Shown: positions 32,337 through 40,653 of the stretch, piece after piece
How positions within the stretch are numbered: position 1 is the first letter of the stretch
How the letters are laid out: every line of letters begins with the position of its first letter
DNA from: Saprospiraceae bacterium
Lineage (GTDB): Bacteria; Bacteroidota; Bacteroidia; Chitinophagales; Saprospiraceae
Reading direction: 5' to 3'
Assembly (NCBI GenBank): GCA_020846655.1
Contig: JADLDL010000162.1
Coordinates: 1 to 43,466 of the forward strand
Length of the DNA: 43,466 nt
Program-made: the position numbers and the translations under genes
The notes under the pieces: model-generated
The model's database searches: none
Told to the model about the DNA's origin: nothing
Seen by the model: the letters and a program-made list of their open reading frames with translations, nothing else

Positions 32337-34163
32337 TTAGTCGTACATGCCGGCGATTTCGCTGGCAAATTTTTGCAAAATAACCCGCCGTTTCAGTTTG
32401 AGGGTCGGTGTGAGTTCGGCATCGCTGCCATCGGCTTTGACCGGTTCCCAGGGTTCGGGCAGCAAGACGAACTTTTGAATTTGTTCGTGGTGGGCAAAAT
32501 GCGGGTTCAGGCGGTCGAGCAACATGCGGTAGCGCCCCAGCACCTGCGGGTGCCGGACGGCGTCGGCCAAATTGGTCCAGGTGATCCCATGGCGCTGGCA
32601 CCAGTCTTTCAGGCCATCGGCCGAGGGCACCAGCAGGGCGGAAACGTACTTGAAATTGTCGCCCACCACCATGGCTTGTTCGACCAGGTAGTGTTCTTTC
32701 AGCGCCGATTCGAGCGGCGCGGGCGCCACGTATTTGCCGCCGCTGGTCTTGAGCAATTCTTTTTTCCGGTCAGTTATTTTGAGAAATTTTTGTCCGCCCG
32801 GGCCATCCACCAGCATGCCCACATCGCCGGTAGCCAGCCAGGCCTGGCCGTCGATGTACTGCAACACTTCGGCTGTTTTGTCGGGTTGTTTGTAATACCC
32901 CAGCATGACGCCGGGGCTATTGGCCACAATTTCGCCTTCGCCGGCCCGGTACTCGCTGCTGGGTTCGATCCGGATCCGAACGCCGTCGAGCAGTGGGCCA
33001 ACGGAGCCCAGCATGGAGCAGCCGGGCCGGGGTTCGTTAAAACTGAAGGCCGGCGCCGCTTCGGTCATGCCGTACCCTTCGCGAACTACGATGCCGGCTG
33101 CATTGAAGGTACGCATCACGCGCAGGGGGCAGGCGCTGGCGCCAGTGATGATTGTTTTGACCTGGCCGCCGAGGGCTTCGCGCCATTTGCTGAAAATGAG
33201 CCGGTCGGCGATGCGCCACTTGAGGGCAGCCCAGCCCCGGGGCCGGAGATCGAAGTCCCAGGAATCGGTCAGGTGCAACGCCCAGAAGAACAAGGCTCGT
33301 TTCAGGCCTTTGAGTTCCATGCCTTTGGCGACTATTTTTTCATATACTTTTTCGAGCAGGCGGGGCACGGAGGTAAAAAAGTGCGGCCGGATGGCGCGCA
33401 GGTCGCCTTGTTCGCCGCCCAGGTTGTCGGTACCAGTAAAGGTCACCTCGCCGCCGAAAGCGGTGAAGGCGTACACGGCTACGCGTTCGAAGATATGGCT
33501 GACCGGCAGGAAACTGAGCACCCGGTCGCCAGGCTGAAAGGGCAGCAGTTTGCGCAGGGCTTCGATGTTGAACACCACATTGGAGTGGCTCAGCATCACG
33601 CCTTTGGGATTGCCGGTGGTGCCGGAGGTGTACACGAGGGTCATCACCTCGTCGGGGTTCACCTGGGCTTTGAGGCGTTCTACTTCCGGAAAGGTATCGG
33701 TGTCTTCGGGAGCCAGCAGGCTGTCCCAGCGCCGGGCTTCGGGGTGCTCGCCGAAGGCAAATACGTCGAGCAGGCTGCTCAGGTTTTCGCGGGCTTGCCG
33801 CACTTTTTCGTAGAGGTCGCCGTCGCCTACGATACAGTACCGGGCTTCCGATTCGTGCAGGATATAGGCATATTCCCTCGGGCTGATGGTGGGGTACATC
33901 GGCACGTTGAGCACGCCGATCTGGAGCATGGCATAATCCAGTATGACCCAGGCGGGGCTGGTTTGGTAGACTACCGTGGCGACTTTATCGCCGGGCCGGA
34001 GCCCGAGGTTGAGGAGGCCCTGGCTGGCCCGGTTGACGAGCCGGACCATTTCGGCGGTGGAGTAATAGCGCCATTCGCCATTCACTTTGTAGCCAAAAGA
34101 CCGTGCCTGCGGGTACTGCTGCCATTGATCGTATAAGTAATCAAATAAACGTTTTCCTGCCAT
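32337..34163 (-). CDS. Long-chain acyl-CoA synthetase (AMP-binding)
   Basis: Adenylate-forming enzyme of 608 residues that activates fatty acids to acyl-CoA via acyl-AMP. The P-loop-like motif YTSGTTGNPKGV, FLPVSHIFER, the A5 motif EGYGMTEAAP, ATGDVG and the hinge DRKKELLKTSGGKYV are all present. The sequence is closest in pattern to the FadD15/AMP-dependent long-chain ligases common in Bacteroidota. It probably acts at the inner face of the membrane in fatty-acid uptake or lipid remodelling. The ATG at 34163 begins MAGKRLFDYL. It is preceded by a long gene-free region. Confidence 0.95.
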   Translation of the reverse strand: MAGKRLFDYLYDQWQQYPQARSFGYKVNGEWRYYSTAEMVRLVNRASQGLLNLGLRPGDKVATVVYQTSPAWVILDYAMLQIGVLNVPMYPTISPREYAYILHESEARYCIVGDGDLYEKVRQARENLSSLLDVFAFGEHPEARRWDSLLAPEDTDTFPEVERLKAQVNPDEVMTLVYTSGTTGNPKGVMLSHSNVVFNIEALRKLLPFQPGDRVLSFLPVSHIFERVAVYAFTAFGGEVTFTGTDNLGGEQGDLRAIRPHFFTSVPRLLEKVYEKIVAKGMELKGLKRALFFWALHLTDSWDFDLRPRGWAALKWRIADRLIFSKWREALGGQVKTIITGASACPLRVMRTFNAAGIVVREGYGMTEAAPAFSFNEPRPGCSMLGSVGPLLDGVRIRIEPSSEYRAGEGEIVANSPGVMLGYYKQPDKTAEVLQYIDGQAWLATGDVGMLVDGPGGQKFLKITDRKKELLKTSGGKYVAPAPLESALKEHYLVEQAMVVGDNFKYVSALLVPSADGLKDWCQRHGITWTNLADAVRHPQVLGRYRMLLDRLNPHFAHHEQIQKFVLLPEPWEPVKADGSDAELTPTLKLKRRVILQKFASEIAGMYD

Positions 34164-34797
34164 GGGATAAAGAACGGTTTACGCGTGTGGAAATAAGTGC
34201 ATATTTAAAACAAATTGACTTCTTTTTCGCCTTTCCTTCGAAACAGGTATTTCATCGGCAGTTGGCGTGGCGAAATTCTGCAAAAAAATTCTGTCCGCCG
34301 ATTTGTATTCTTCTCCGAACGATCTGTACGCTACTTTACTTTTATTTGGCAAAACAGGGTGTTTGAGGGGGTTCTGGAAAATTAAATTTACCAATCGGAT
34401 TTTAAAACAAAAAATTTTTCCAAAAAACACTTGCACAGGCACCTAAATTGACCGATATTTGTTACTCTTTTGGGAAAGCGCTCCTTTTCATTCGGCTTTA
34501 CATTTCTTCGGCCGATAATCCCACTGAAAAGGGCTTCGAACAACGATTTTGTGGAATGTTATGCACTGGCGGTCAAAAAGCACTGTCATGTTACAACTTG
34601 TTGCGTCTTTTTTTCAGAAAAAAGACGGGCAACCGATGCCGGGTATTTTCCGGTTCGACGACAAGTGAGTCATGCATCTTGAGACTAATCAGGCATGTAT
34701 GTATGTATCACAACACGGTGTACGAAGTACCGGAGCGCCCACCCAGCCCCCCATCTGCCGAATGAAAACATATCGCGAACGACAAATAGCAGGCAGA
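34164..34797. other. Long gene-free region with a perfect 10-bp hairpin
   Basis: About 630 bases between divergent genes, AT-rich, with no reading frame that looks coding. It holds one perfect hairpin: CGTCTTTTTT (34604-34613), loop TCAG, AAAAAAGACG (34618-34627). A TACTTTTA box at 34337 is one mismatch from the Bacteroidota promoter box, but no -33 element or gene start fits it. The short TGTA repeat near 34696 seems incidental. Confidence 0.6.
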
Positions 34798-35832
34798 ATG
34801 AATCCGCAACCACTCAAACTGATTTTTAAATGCCGTCTGGAATTCGGCACGCAACGGACCTTCGATATGGTGATGCGCCACTGGCTGACCCGTATTGAGA
34901 GTTACTTCAAGGCTGATATTCTATTCAAGCCCGAGCAGGTGTTTCTGGAAGAGGATTTCTCGCTCACGGTACCGCAACAAACGATCATGAGCACGGAGAA
35001 GAACTGGAGAAGCACCACGGCGTTGTTGCAGGAGGTTTCGCAGTTTGCGGTAGCCGGCAACGTACAAGCCTGGTGCCTGGACAACGGGCGCCTGCTGGCT
35101 TCGCTCAATATTGAGCCGGATTCGGACAAAGTAGCGGTTTTGGAATACCGGCGGGGTTGCGACCTGGTGGGCAAAACGGGCAAAGAACAGGAAGCCACAG
35201 AGGCCCTGAGCCGCGCTATTGAAAAATACGAGCGTCATGCACTGGCCTACGAACGTCGGGGCTATGTGAATTATAAATTGAAAAATTTCAACGACGCCCT
35301 GCACGATTTTTCCAAAAGCATTCGCTTCAACCCGAACAACCCGGAGCCATACTACGGCTGCGGCAAGGTTAAGATGTTGAAAAACGACTGGGAGGGTTCG
35401 GCACTCGATTTTGACCAGGCCGTCAAGCGCTCCCTGGCCTTACAGCCCTTGCATTGGCTGGCCCGCCTGAAAAAAGGCGAAAGCCTGTTTCACGCCAAAA
35501 AATATGCCGAGGCAGCCGCTGAATTGCGCCTGTACCTGAAGCGCCAGTTTGCAGAAGACGATCCGAACTTCGTGCGCCGCCGCCGGGCCTCTTATTTTTT
35601 AGGCAAATGCCTGCTGGAACTCAACGACGCTCCGGCAGCCGTGGAAGCCCTTGACCAAGCCCTGGCTATGGTGGCGGGTATCGAGTGGATGCCGGATGCA
35701 GAAGGACTGCTGTACCGGGGCATTGCCAAACGGAAAGTAGGCCGGCCGGAATTCACGCACGACCTGCAAGCCGCAGCCGACATGGGTTCGATCGAAGCCG
35801 CCCGGCTGCTGGTGGAATGGCAAGAGGCCTGA
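34798..35832 (+). CDS. TPR-repeat protein of unknown function
   Basis: Protein of 344 residues without signal peptide or membrane helix. The N-terminal 115 residues form a domain I do not recognise (LKLIFKCRLEFGTQRTFD and TVPQQTIMSTEKNW). From about 125 onward there are some five TPR units (for example ALAYERRGYVNYKLKNFNDAL and AKKYAEAAAELRLYLK), ending with a SEL1-like piece (ADMGSIEAARLLVEW). TPR arrays bind protein partners; none is indicated by the neighbours. ATGs at 34762 and 34798 are both possible; the frame opens further to 34672 but that part looks non-coding. A terminator follows at 35907. Confidence 0.8.
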   Translation: MNPQPLKLIFKCRLEFGTQRTFDMVMRHWLTRIESYFKADILFKPEQVFLEEDFSLTVPQQTIMSTEKNWRSTTALLQEVSQFAVAGNVQAWCLDNGRLLASLNIEPDSDKVAVLEYRRGCDLVGKTGKEQEATEALSRAIEKYERHALAYERRGYVNYKLKNFNDALHDFSKSIRFNPNNPEPYYGCGKVKMLKNDWEGSALDFDQAVKRSLALQPLHWLARLKKGESLFHAKKYAEAAAELRLYLKRQFAEDDPNFVRRRRASYFLGKCLLELNDAPAAVEALDQALAMVAGIEWMPDAEGLLYRGIAKRKVGRPEFTHDLQAAADMGSIEAARLLVEWQEA

Positions 35833-35906
35833 AAAAATTGTATTTGATGTTCCGTACAGGCAGCGTCGGCGCATCGGCCGTCGTTTTCTGTAACCATACG
35901 AGAGGT

Positions 35907-35951
35907 CATCGCCCGGAGAGCAAACGTCGCTCGCCGGGCGATGTTTTTTTT
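35907..35951 (+). terminator. Rho-independent terminator after the TPR gene
   Basis: Hairpin arms CATCGCCCGG (35907-35916) and CCGGGCGATG (35934-35943), with inner GAGC/GCTC pairing, are followed by eight T residues. Confidence 0.9.
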
Positions 35952-36000
35952 CCCTCCGGTGCAATTCGCGGCGTATACCTTCCGGCGCGGTCAATTTTTA

Positions 36001-36008
36001 TACTTTTG
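36001..36008 (+). promoter_or_regulatory. TACTTTTG promoter box for the polysaccharide gene pair
   Basis: Exact TAnnTTTG match, 49 bases before the ATG of the Wzz-like gene. It excludes the earlier in-frame ATG at 35941, which lies inside the terminator hairpin. Confidence 0.75.
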
Positions 36009-36057
36009 CGCCGCAAATCGAATCATCAGCCCTGTTTCCACTGTCCCTACATTCAAT

Positions 36058-37188
36058 ATGGATCAACACGACAATCTTCTCGGCGTCTTTCAGAGCATCT
36101 ACCGCTGGAGAAAAACCATTCGAAACGTCTGCCTGCTGGCGCTGGCCGGGAGCGTGGTGATTTCTCTTTTTCTGGATAACTACTACCAGGCCACCACTAT
36201 TTTCTACCCGGCCAGCCCACAATTGGCCAACCCCGAGCTCATGTTCGGCAACACCGGGCAGGTAACGGAATACTATGGCTCCGACCACGACCTGGACCGG
36301 ATTGCCGAAATAGCCACCAGTAAAGAAGTGGAAGACTACATGGTCACGCGCTTTCGCCTCTATGACCACTATGGGATCGACTCCGCCAACAGCCAGGGCC
36401 CGTTTAAAGTGCGCAAGCGCTTCCGCTCGCTGTTTGTTGCCCAGAAAAACAAAAACGATGCCGTGGAACTCAGCGTCGAAGATACCGACCCGAAACTGGC
36501 TTCGGACATGGCGAATGCGGCCCGGGAAAAAATCAACGCCATCGGGCAGCGGCTCACCAAAGAAACGCAGGCCCGGCTATTGGCTGCTTTTGAAGACAAC
36601 ATCAACCGCAAAAAAACAGAACTGGAGATTTTGGGCGACAGCCTGCGCCGCACCCAGGCCTTCTACGGCATCTATGACCCCGGCGCCCAGGGCGAACAAC
36701 TCTCCTTGCAACTGACCACCGCCGAGTCGGAAATTATCCGCAGCCGGGCCAAACTGGAGGTGTTGGAAAAGAATACCCTGATCCCGAGGGATACCATCGC
36801 GTACATCCGGGCCAACCTGGCTGCCTACGAGCGCCAGCGCCACCAGTTGATGGACAAATCCGAAGACAACACCAATATTACCATCCGGCGCTTCAACGAA
36901 GGGCTTCCGCAAATCTCCGTCTTGCAAGACCTGCACTTCCAGGCCCGCAAACAACTGAGTTATGACATGGAGCGATACAACCAGATTAAAGCGGCCTACA
37001 ACACCGATATCCCGTCGCTGCTGGTGGTGGAAAACGCCGATGTGCCCCTGATGAAAAACCGCCCCAAACGCAGCATTATCGTCCTGACCACGCTCCTGGC
37101 CGCCTTCTTCTTCACCGTACTGAGCGTCCTGATCGCCGACGCCTACCGCGATATCCGCTGGAAAGACATTACACAAGAGGGCCAATAA
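36058..37188 (+). CDS. Wzz-like polysaccharide co-polymerase
   Basis: Inner-membrane protein of 376 residues that, by family, regulates chain length or export of a surface polysaccharide. Membrane helices lie at about 21-39 and 340-362, with a large periplasmic part between them that is rich in coiled coil (about 165-310). The second helix is preceded by NADVPLMKNRPKRS, the Pro-rich motif of Wzz proteins. It stops shortly after the second helix and has no BY-kinase domain. The next gene, an O-antigen ligase, starts six bases after the stop, so the pair acts together. Confidence 0.82.
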   Translation: MDQHDNLLGVFQSIYRWRKTIRNVCLLALAGSVVISLFLDNYYQATTIFYPASPQLANPELMFGNTGQVTEYYGSDHDLDRIAEIATSKEVEDYMVTRFRLYDHYGIDSANSQGPFKVRKRFRSLFVAQKNKNDAVELSVEDTDPKLASDMANAAREKINAIGQRLTKETQARLLAAFEDNINRKKTELEILGDSLRRTQAFYGIYDPGAQGEQLSLQLTTAESEIIRSRAKLEVLEKNTLIPRDTIAYIRANLAAYERQRHQLMDKSEDNTNITIRRFNEGLPQISVLQDLHFQARKQLSYDMERYNQIKAAYNTDIPSLLVVENADVPLMKNRPKRSIIVLTTLLAAFFFTVLSVLIADAYRDIRWKDITQEGQ

Positions 37189-37194
37189 ACAACT

Positions 37195-38664
37195 ATGCTT
37201 CGTCGCCTGACCGCTTCCATACTGGCCCTACCAGCCGACCACCCGCAGCGGTGGCTGGTAGGGGTATGGGGCTTGCTGGCCGTGGGTCTGAGTTGGATGG
37301 CTATCGGGCTGGAAGCCTGGTGGTTGGCGGGCGTTCCAGTTGCCTTGCTGGTGGTGTGGCTGGCAGTGGTGGATTTTCGGCAGATTTTTTTCCTGATGCT
37401 GGCTTGTATCCCGATTTCTATCGAGATGGAACTCCCCGGCGGCTTTGGCACCGATCTGCCTTCCGAGCCGCTGATGTGGGTGTTGACCCTGGTGTCGGTC
37501 GTTTGGTTGTTGCGGCATTGGCGCGCTGTGGATGCCCGTTTCATCCGGCACCCCATTTCGTTGATGCTGTTGTGCCACCTGGCCTGGACGGCGGTGTGCG
37601 TGGCTGCCTCTACGGATGTGTTGGTGTCCTTTAAATTCTTACTGGCCAAAGGCTGGTACGTGGTCGTTTTTTACTGCCTGGCCGGGCATTTGCTGGAGCA
37701 ACAACGGGACCTGAAAAAACTGCTCTGGTGGTTTTTTGTGCCCCTGGCTATTACCGTGGTGAGTGTTTTGGTGCGCCATGCGCCCAGCGGGTTTTCGTTC
37801 AAGGAGGTCAATTTTGTGATGGGCCCCTTCTTCCGCAACCACGTGATGTATGCCTGCCTGCTCGCCATTTTCCTGCCCTTTCTGTGGTACGGCTGCTATT
37901 GGTACCGGCGCTTTTCAATCCGGTGGTGGTTGCTCGTCCTGGGGATCGTGCTGTTTGTGGTGGGCATCAATTTTGCCTACACCCGCGCGGCCTATGTGGC
38001 GCTGGTAGCGGCGGTGGGTATTTACTGGCTGGTTCGGCAGCGTTGGTTGAAGCTAGCTGTGCTGGGGTTTGCCCTGGGGCTGGCGGGCTTGTTGGTCGTT
38101 GTGACGCGCGGCGACAACTGGCTGGAATTCGCGCCTAATTTTGAACGGGCCGTGACGCACACCCGTTTTGACAATCTCCTGGAAGCCACCACCAAACTGG
38201 AAGATATTTCCACGATGGAGCGCGTATACCGCTGGGTAGCCGCCTCCTATATGATTCAGGATCACCCTTTTATGGGTTTTGGACCGGGCAATTTTTATTT
38301 TAATTACAAAGATTACACGGTCTCCAGTTTCAAAACCTACGTCAGCGACAACCCCGAACGCTCCGGTATTCACAACTACTACCTGATGGTGACCGTTGAG
38401 CAAGGTTTACCCGGCCTGGCATTCTTCCTGGCCCTGTGCCTGACCGTTATTTTCACCGGCCAGCGGGTGTATCACCAAACGGCCGACCCTGCCCGCCGCC
38501 GGATGCTCGTAGCAGCGCTGCTCAGTTTTATCCTCATCACCATGCTGATGCTGATGAACGACTTCGTCGAAACCGACAAAATCGGCTCCCTTTTCTTTAT
38601 TTGCGCCGCTATCCTCGTCAATACAGACTTGAAGAATAATGAGATATTGAATGATGAGTTATGA
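37195..38664 (+). CDS. O-antigen ligase/Wzy-type membrane protein
   Basis: Polytopic inner-membrane protein of 489 residues with about 12 helices. The large periplasmic loop between the later helices contains DHPFMGFGPGNFYFNY and, 30 residues on, SGIHNYYLMVTVEQGLPGL, the typical Wzy_C motifs of O-antigen ligases and polymerases. It transfers or polymerises undecaprenyl-linked glycans, and ligase versus polymerase cannot be decided here. The last residues (NDEL) and the stop are encoded by the left arm of a long palindrome, so this end may be of recent origin. Confidence 0.88.
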   Translation: MLRRLTASILALPADHPQRWLVGVWGLLAVGLSWMAIGLEAWWLAGVPVALLVVWLAVVDFRQIFFLMLACIPISIEMELPGGFGTDLPSEPLMWVLTLVSVVWLLRHWRAVDARFIRHPISLMLLCHLAWTAVCVAASTDVLVSFKFLLAKGWYVVVFYCLAGHLLEQQRDLKKLLWWFFVPLAITVVSVLVRHAPSGFSFKEVNFVMGPFFRNHVMYACLLAIFLPFLWYGCYWYRRFSIRWWLLVLGIVLFVVGINFAYTRAAYVALVAAVGIYWLVRQRWLKLAVLGFALGLAGLLVVVTRGDNWLEFAPNFERAVTHTRFDNLLEATTKLEDISTMERVYRWVAASYMIQDHPFMGFGPGNFYFNYKDYTVSSFKTYVSDNPERSGIHNYYLMVTVEQGLPGLAFFLALCLTVIFTGQRVYHQTADPARRRMLVAALLSFILITMLMLMNDFVETDKIGSLFFICAAILVNTDLKNNEILNDEL

Positions 38665-38761
38665 ATGATGAATGATGAATGGGGTTCACCTTGAACGAGA
38701 CGTAAAAGCCTGCCGCGAACCCAAAAAAATTTTCATCATTCATCATTCCTAACTCATCATT
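38650..38761. repeat. 30-bp stem palindrome with nested hairpin between convergent stops
   Basis: Left arm 38650-38679 and right arm 38732-38761 are reverse complements over 30 bases with one mismatch. Both are made of GAATGAT-like units. Inside, GGGTTC (38682-38687) pairs with GAACCC (38717-38722). The left arm contains the ligase stop (38662-38664) and the right arm reaches the stop of the minus-strand gene (38761-38763). Confidence 0.92.
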
Positions 38762-39501
38762 TAAAAGAAAATCCCCAGCCGCAGGGCGAGTGCGTTGAAG
38801 GCGCCTTTGGATTTTTCCTTTTTCCAGGTGCTGTTGCGGGAGTCAAAAACAGAGCCGTTGTCGCTGGTCATGTCAGTAAACTGTTGTTGGAAAGTCAGAC
38901 CGATGACAGCGGTGGCGTTGGCTGCCAGTTCGTATTCGATGCCGGCGCCCACGCCCCAGGACAGGGATAATTTGTTGACGTCGGCTTTGATATTCTCGTC
39001 TTCGGATTTAAAATCTGTGTTGCCGCGAATATCGCCCTGGGCTTTGCTGAGGAAACCGATGGTGAAAATGGGTGCTTCTGCGTAGAATTTCAGCCGGGAA
39101 TCTTCACTGGAGCCGCCGCGAAACCGCAGACCCACCGGAAGTTCCACATACGTGAGCCGGTAGTGTAACTTTGCATCTTTGCCGAGGGTATCGAGTTGGG
39201 GGATAGACAAATCTGTTTTGGGCCAAAATACACCCTGGTTGTAGCCATTGAGAATCGTGCCGCCTTGGTTGAACCCAAAACCCAGTCCGGCGGTGAACGC
39301 GTAGTTGGTGGCGAAATAAAATTCGCCGGCGACCCCAAATTTTAAACCCCAGTTCGAACCGGAACTTTCCAGGAGTTTATCGTCGGTGCGCAACCAGGAC
39401 CAGGTCGGGCTGGCATGCACCCCAAAGCGAAATGTATTTTGGGAAAAAGCCAAGCCCTGCAGCGCAAATAAAAAGCCTAAAGCCAAAGCAATTTTTTTCA
39501 T
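38761..39501 (-). CDS. PorT-family outer membrane beta-barrel protein
   Basis: Outer-membrane protein of 246 residues with a signal peptide (1-20, ending LAFSQ) and alternating strands that end in LALRLGIFF, with a terminal Phe typical of barrels. The central YVELPVGLRFRG resembles the conserved stretch of PorT, a barrel protein needed for type IX secretion and gliding in Bacteroidota, and the length agrees with PorT. General OMP_b-brl_2 porin-like proteins share this motif, so I call the family and not the gene. It is divergent from gldB, which favours a gliding/secretion role. Confidence 0.75.
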   Translation of the reverse strand: MKKIALALGFLFALQGLAFSQNTFRFGVHASPTWSWLRTDDKLLESSGSNWGLKFGVAGEFYFATNYAFTAGLGFGFNQGGTILNGYNQGVFWPKTDLSIPQLDTLGKDAKLHYRLTYVELPVGLRFRGGSSEDSRLKFYAEAPIFTIGFLSKAQGDIRGNTDFKSEDENIKADVNKLSLSWGVGAGIEYELAANATAVIGLTFQQQFTDMTSDNGSVFDSRNSTWKKEKSKGAFNALALRLGIFF

Positions 39502-39587
39502 AACGTGTTGTTTTTTTGTGCGTTAATGTAAGGATTTATATTGGATCAGGGAAGATACGGGAGGCTCCGGGCCCCATTTCCCGGCGC

Positions 39588-39595
39588 TAAATTCG
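39588..39595 (+). promoter_or_regulatory. TAAATTCG promoter-like box before gldB
   Basis: One mismatch from TAnnTTTG, 11 bases before the gldB ATG. It would give a nearly leaderless mRNA. Confidence 0.35.
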
Positions 39596-39606
39596 GAGAT
39601 TTTTTT

Positions 39607-40653
39607 ATGAGTACGACCAGGAACATCATTTACACCGCTGCGGCCCTGCTCTGCTGGAGCAGTGCGGCTTTTTTCTACGGCTGCCAAAACGACGGCACAC
39701 AAGATGCACCCGATGTATCGAACATCAAGGTTAATCTTCAGTTTCAACGCTTCGAACACGCGCTCTTCGCCCTGGACACCACCCGCCTGGCCGATGACCT
39801 GCCGGCACTCGCCAAGCAATACCCCGATTTTTTGCCTTTTTTCATCGCTGAAATTGCTCACGACGAAACCAACCCCAACGAATCGCCCCTCGACGCCATC
39901 GCCGGCTTCGTGACCGCGCCGCAGGTTCGCCGCCTCAACGACTCCTGCCAGGCGCAGTACGCCAACTTGGACTGGCTCCAACGCGACCTGGAACAAATGC
40001 TGCGCTACCACCGGCATTATTTCCCCAACAAGGTCCAGCCCCGCTTCGTGACCGCCGTCACCGAATTTATCGGCGATGCCTACGCCGTCAACGACAGCCT
40101 GGTCATGATCGGGCTCGATATGTTCTTGGGTGAAAATTTCTCGGGCTACAACCCCGATTATTTCCCCCAATACATCCGCCGGCAGTTTCACAAAAAATAC
40201 ATCACCACCAAAGTAGCGCTCACGATGTGCAGCCGCCTGGTGGGCCCGCCGCCCGGCGAAAAAATACTGGATCACATGATCAACAACGGCAAAATCCTGT
40301 ACCTCATGGATTGCCTGCTGCCCTCGGTGCCCGACAGCATAAAAATGGGCTACACCCGCGCCCAAATCGAAGGTTGTTATGTGAACGAACAGGAAGTATG
40401 GGCACGGTTATTGGAACTGAATGTGCTGTACCAACCCCTGAACAATAAAAACCAGAAAATCGTGACGCCCAGTCCCAGTACCGACAATGTGTTTCAGGAA
40501 TCGCCGGGCGAAATCGGCAACTGGGTGGGCTGGCAAATCGTGAAAGCCTATTTTCAACGGTACCCGAACACTACTTTGGAAGAATTGTTGAATCTTCGCG
40601 ACGCACAATCAATTTTGGAAAAAGCCAGGTACAAACCCAAACGCGTCAACTGA
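39607..40653 (+). CDS. gldB: Gliding motility lipoprotein GldB
   Basis: Envelope lipoprotein of 348 residues required for gliding in Flavobacterium, where it supports the gliding/type IX machinery. The signal peptide ends in the lipobox FFYGC (Cys26). The body has the GldB pattern: a start of the domain with LQFQRFEHALFALDT, RFVTAVTEFIGDAYAVNDSLVMIGLDMFLG, the YFPQYIRRQF stretch, and the C-terminal GNWVGWQIVKAYFQRYPNTTLEELL. The ATG at 39607 places the lipobox correctly. Its TGA shares one base with the batD ATG (TGATG), so the genes are translationally coupled. Confidence 0.88.
   Translation: MSTTRNIIYTAAALLCWSSAAFFYGCQNDGTQDAPDVSNIKVNLQFQRFEHALFALDTTRLADDLPALAKQYPDFLPFFIAEIAHDETNPNESPLDAIAGFVTAPQVRRLNDSCQAQYANLDWLQRDLEQMLRYHRHYFPNKVQPRFVTAVTEFIGDAYAVNDSLVMIGLDMFLGENFSGYNPDYFPQYIRRQFHKKYITTKVALTMCSRLVGPPPGEKILDHMINNGKILYLMDCLLPSVPDSIKMGYTRAQIEGCYVNEQEVWARLLELNVLYQPLNNKNQKIVTPSPSTDNVFQESPGEIGNWVGWQIVKAYFQRYPNTTLEELLNLRDAQSILEKARYKPKRVN

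Noticed and set aside
32373-34136. 587-codon plus-strand frame opposite the acyl-CoA synthetase gene
   Set aside because: Same reason: shadow frame, while the minus-strand protein has every AMP-binding motif.
34448-34765. Small plus-strand frame in the long gap
   Set aside because: No promoter, signal peptide or recognisable domain, and codon use unlike the neighbours.
35941-36057. Upstream start for the Wzz-like gene at 35941
   Set aside because: The ATG lies in a terminator hairpin and upstream of the promoter box at 36001.
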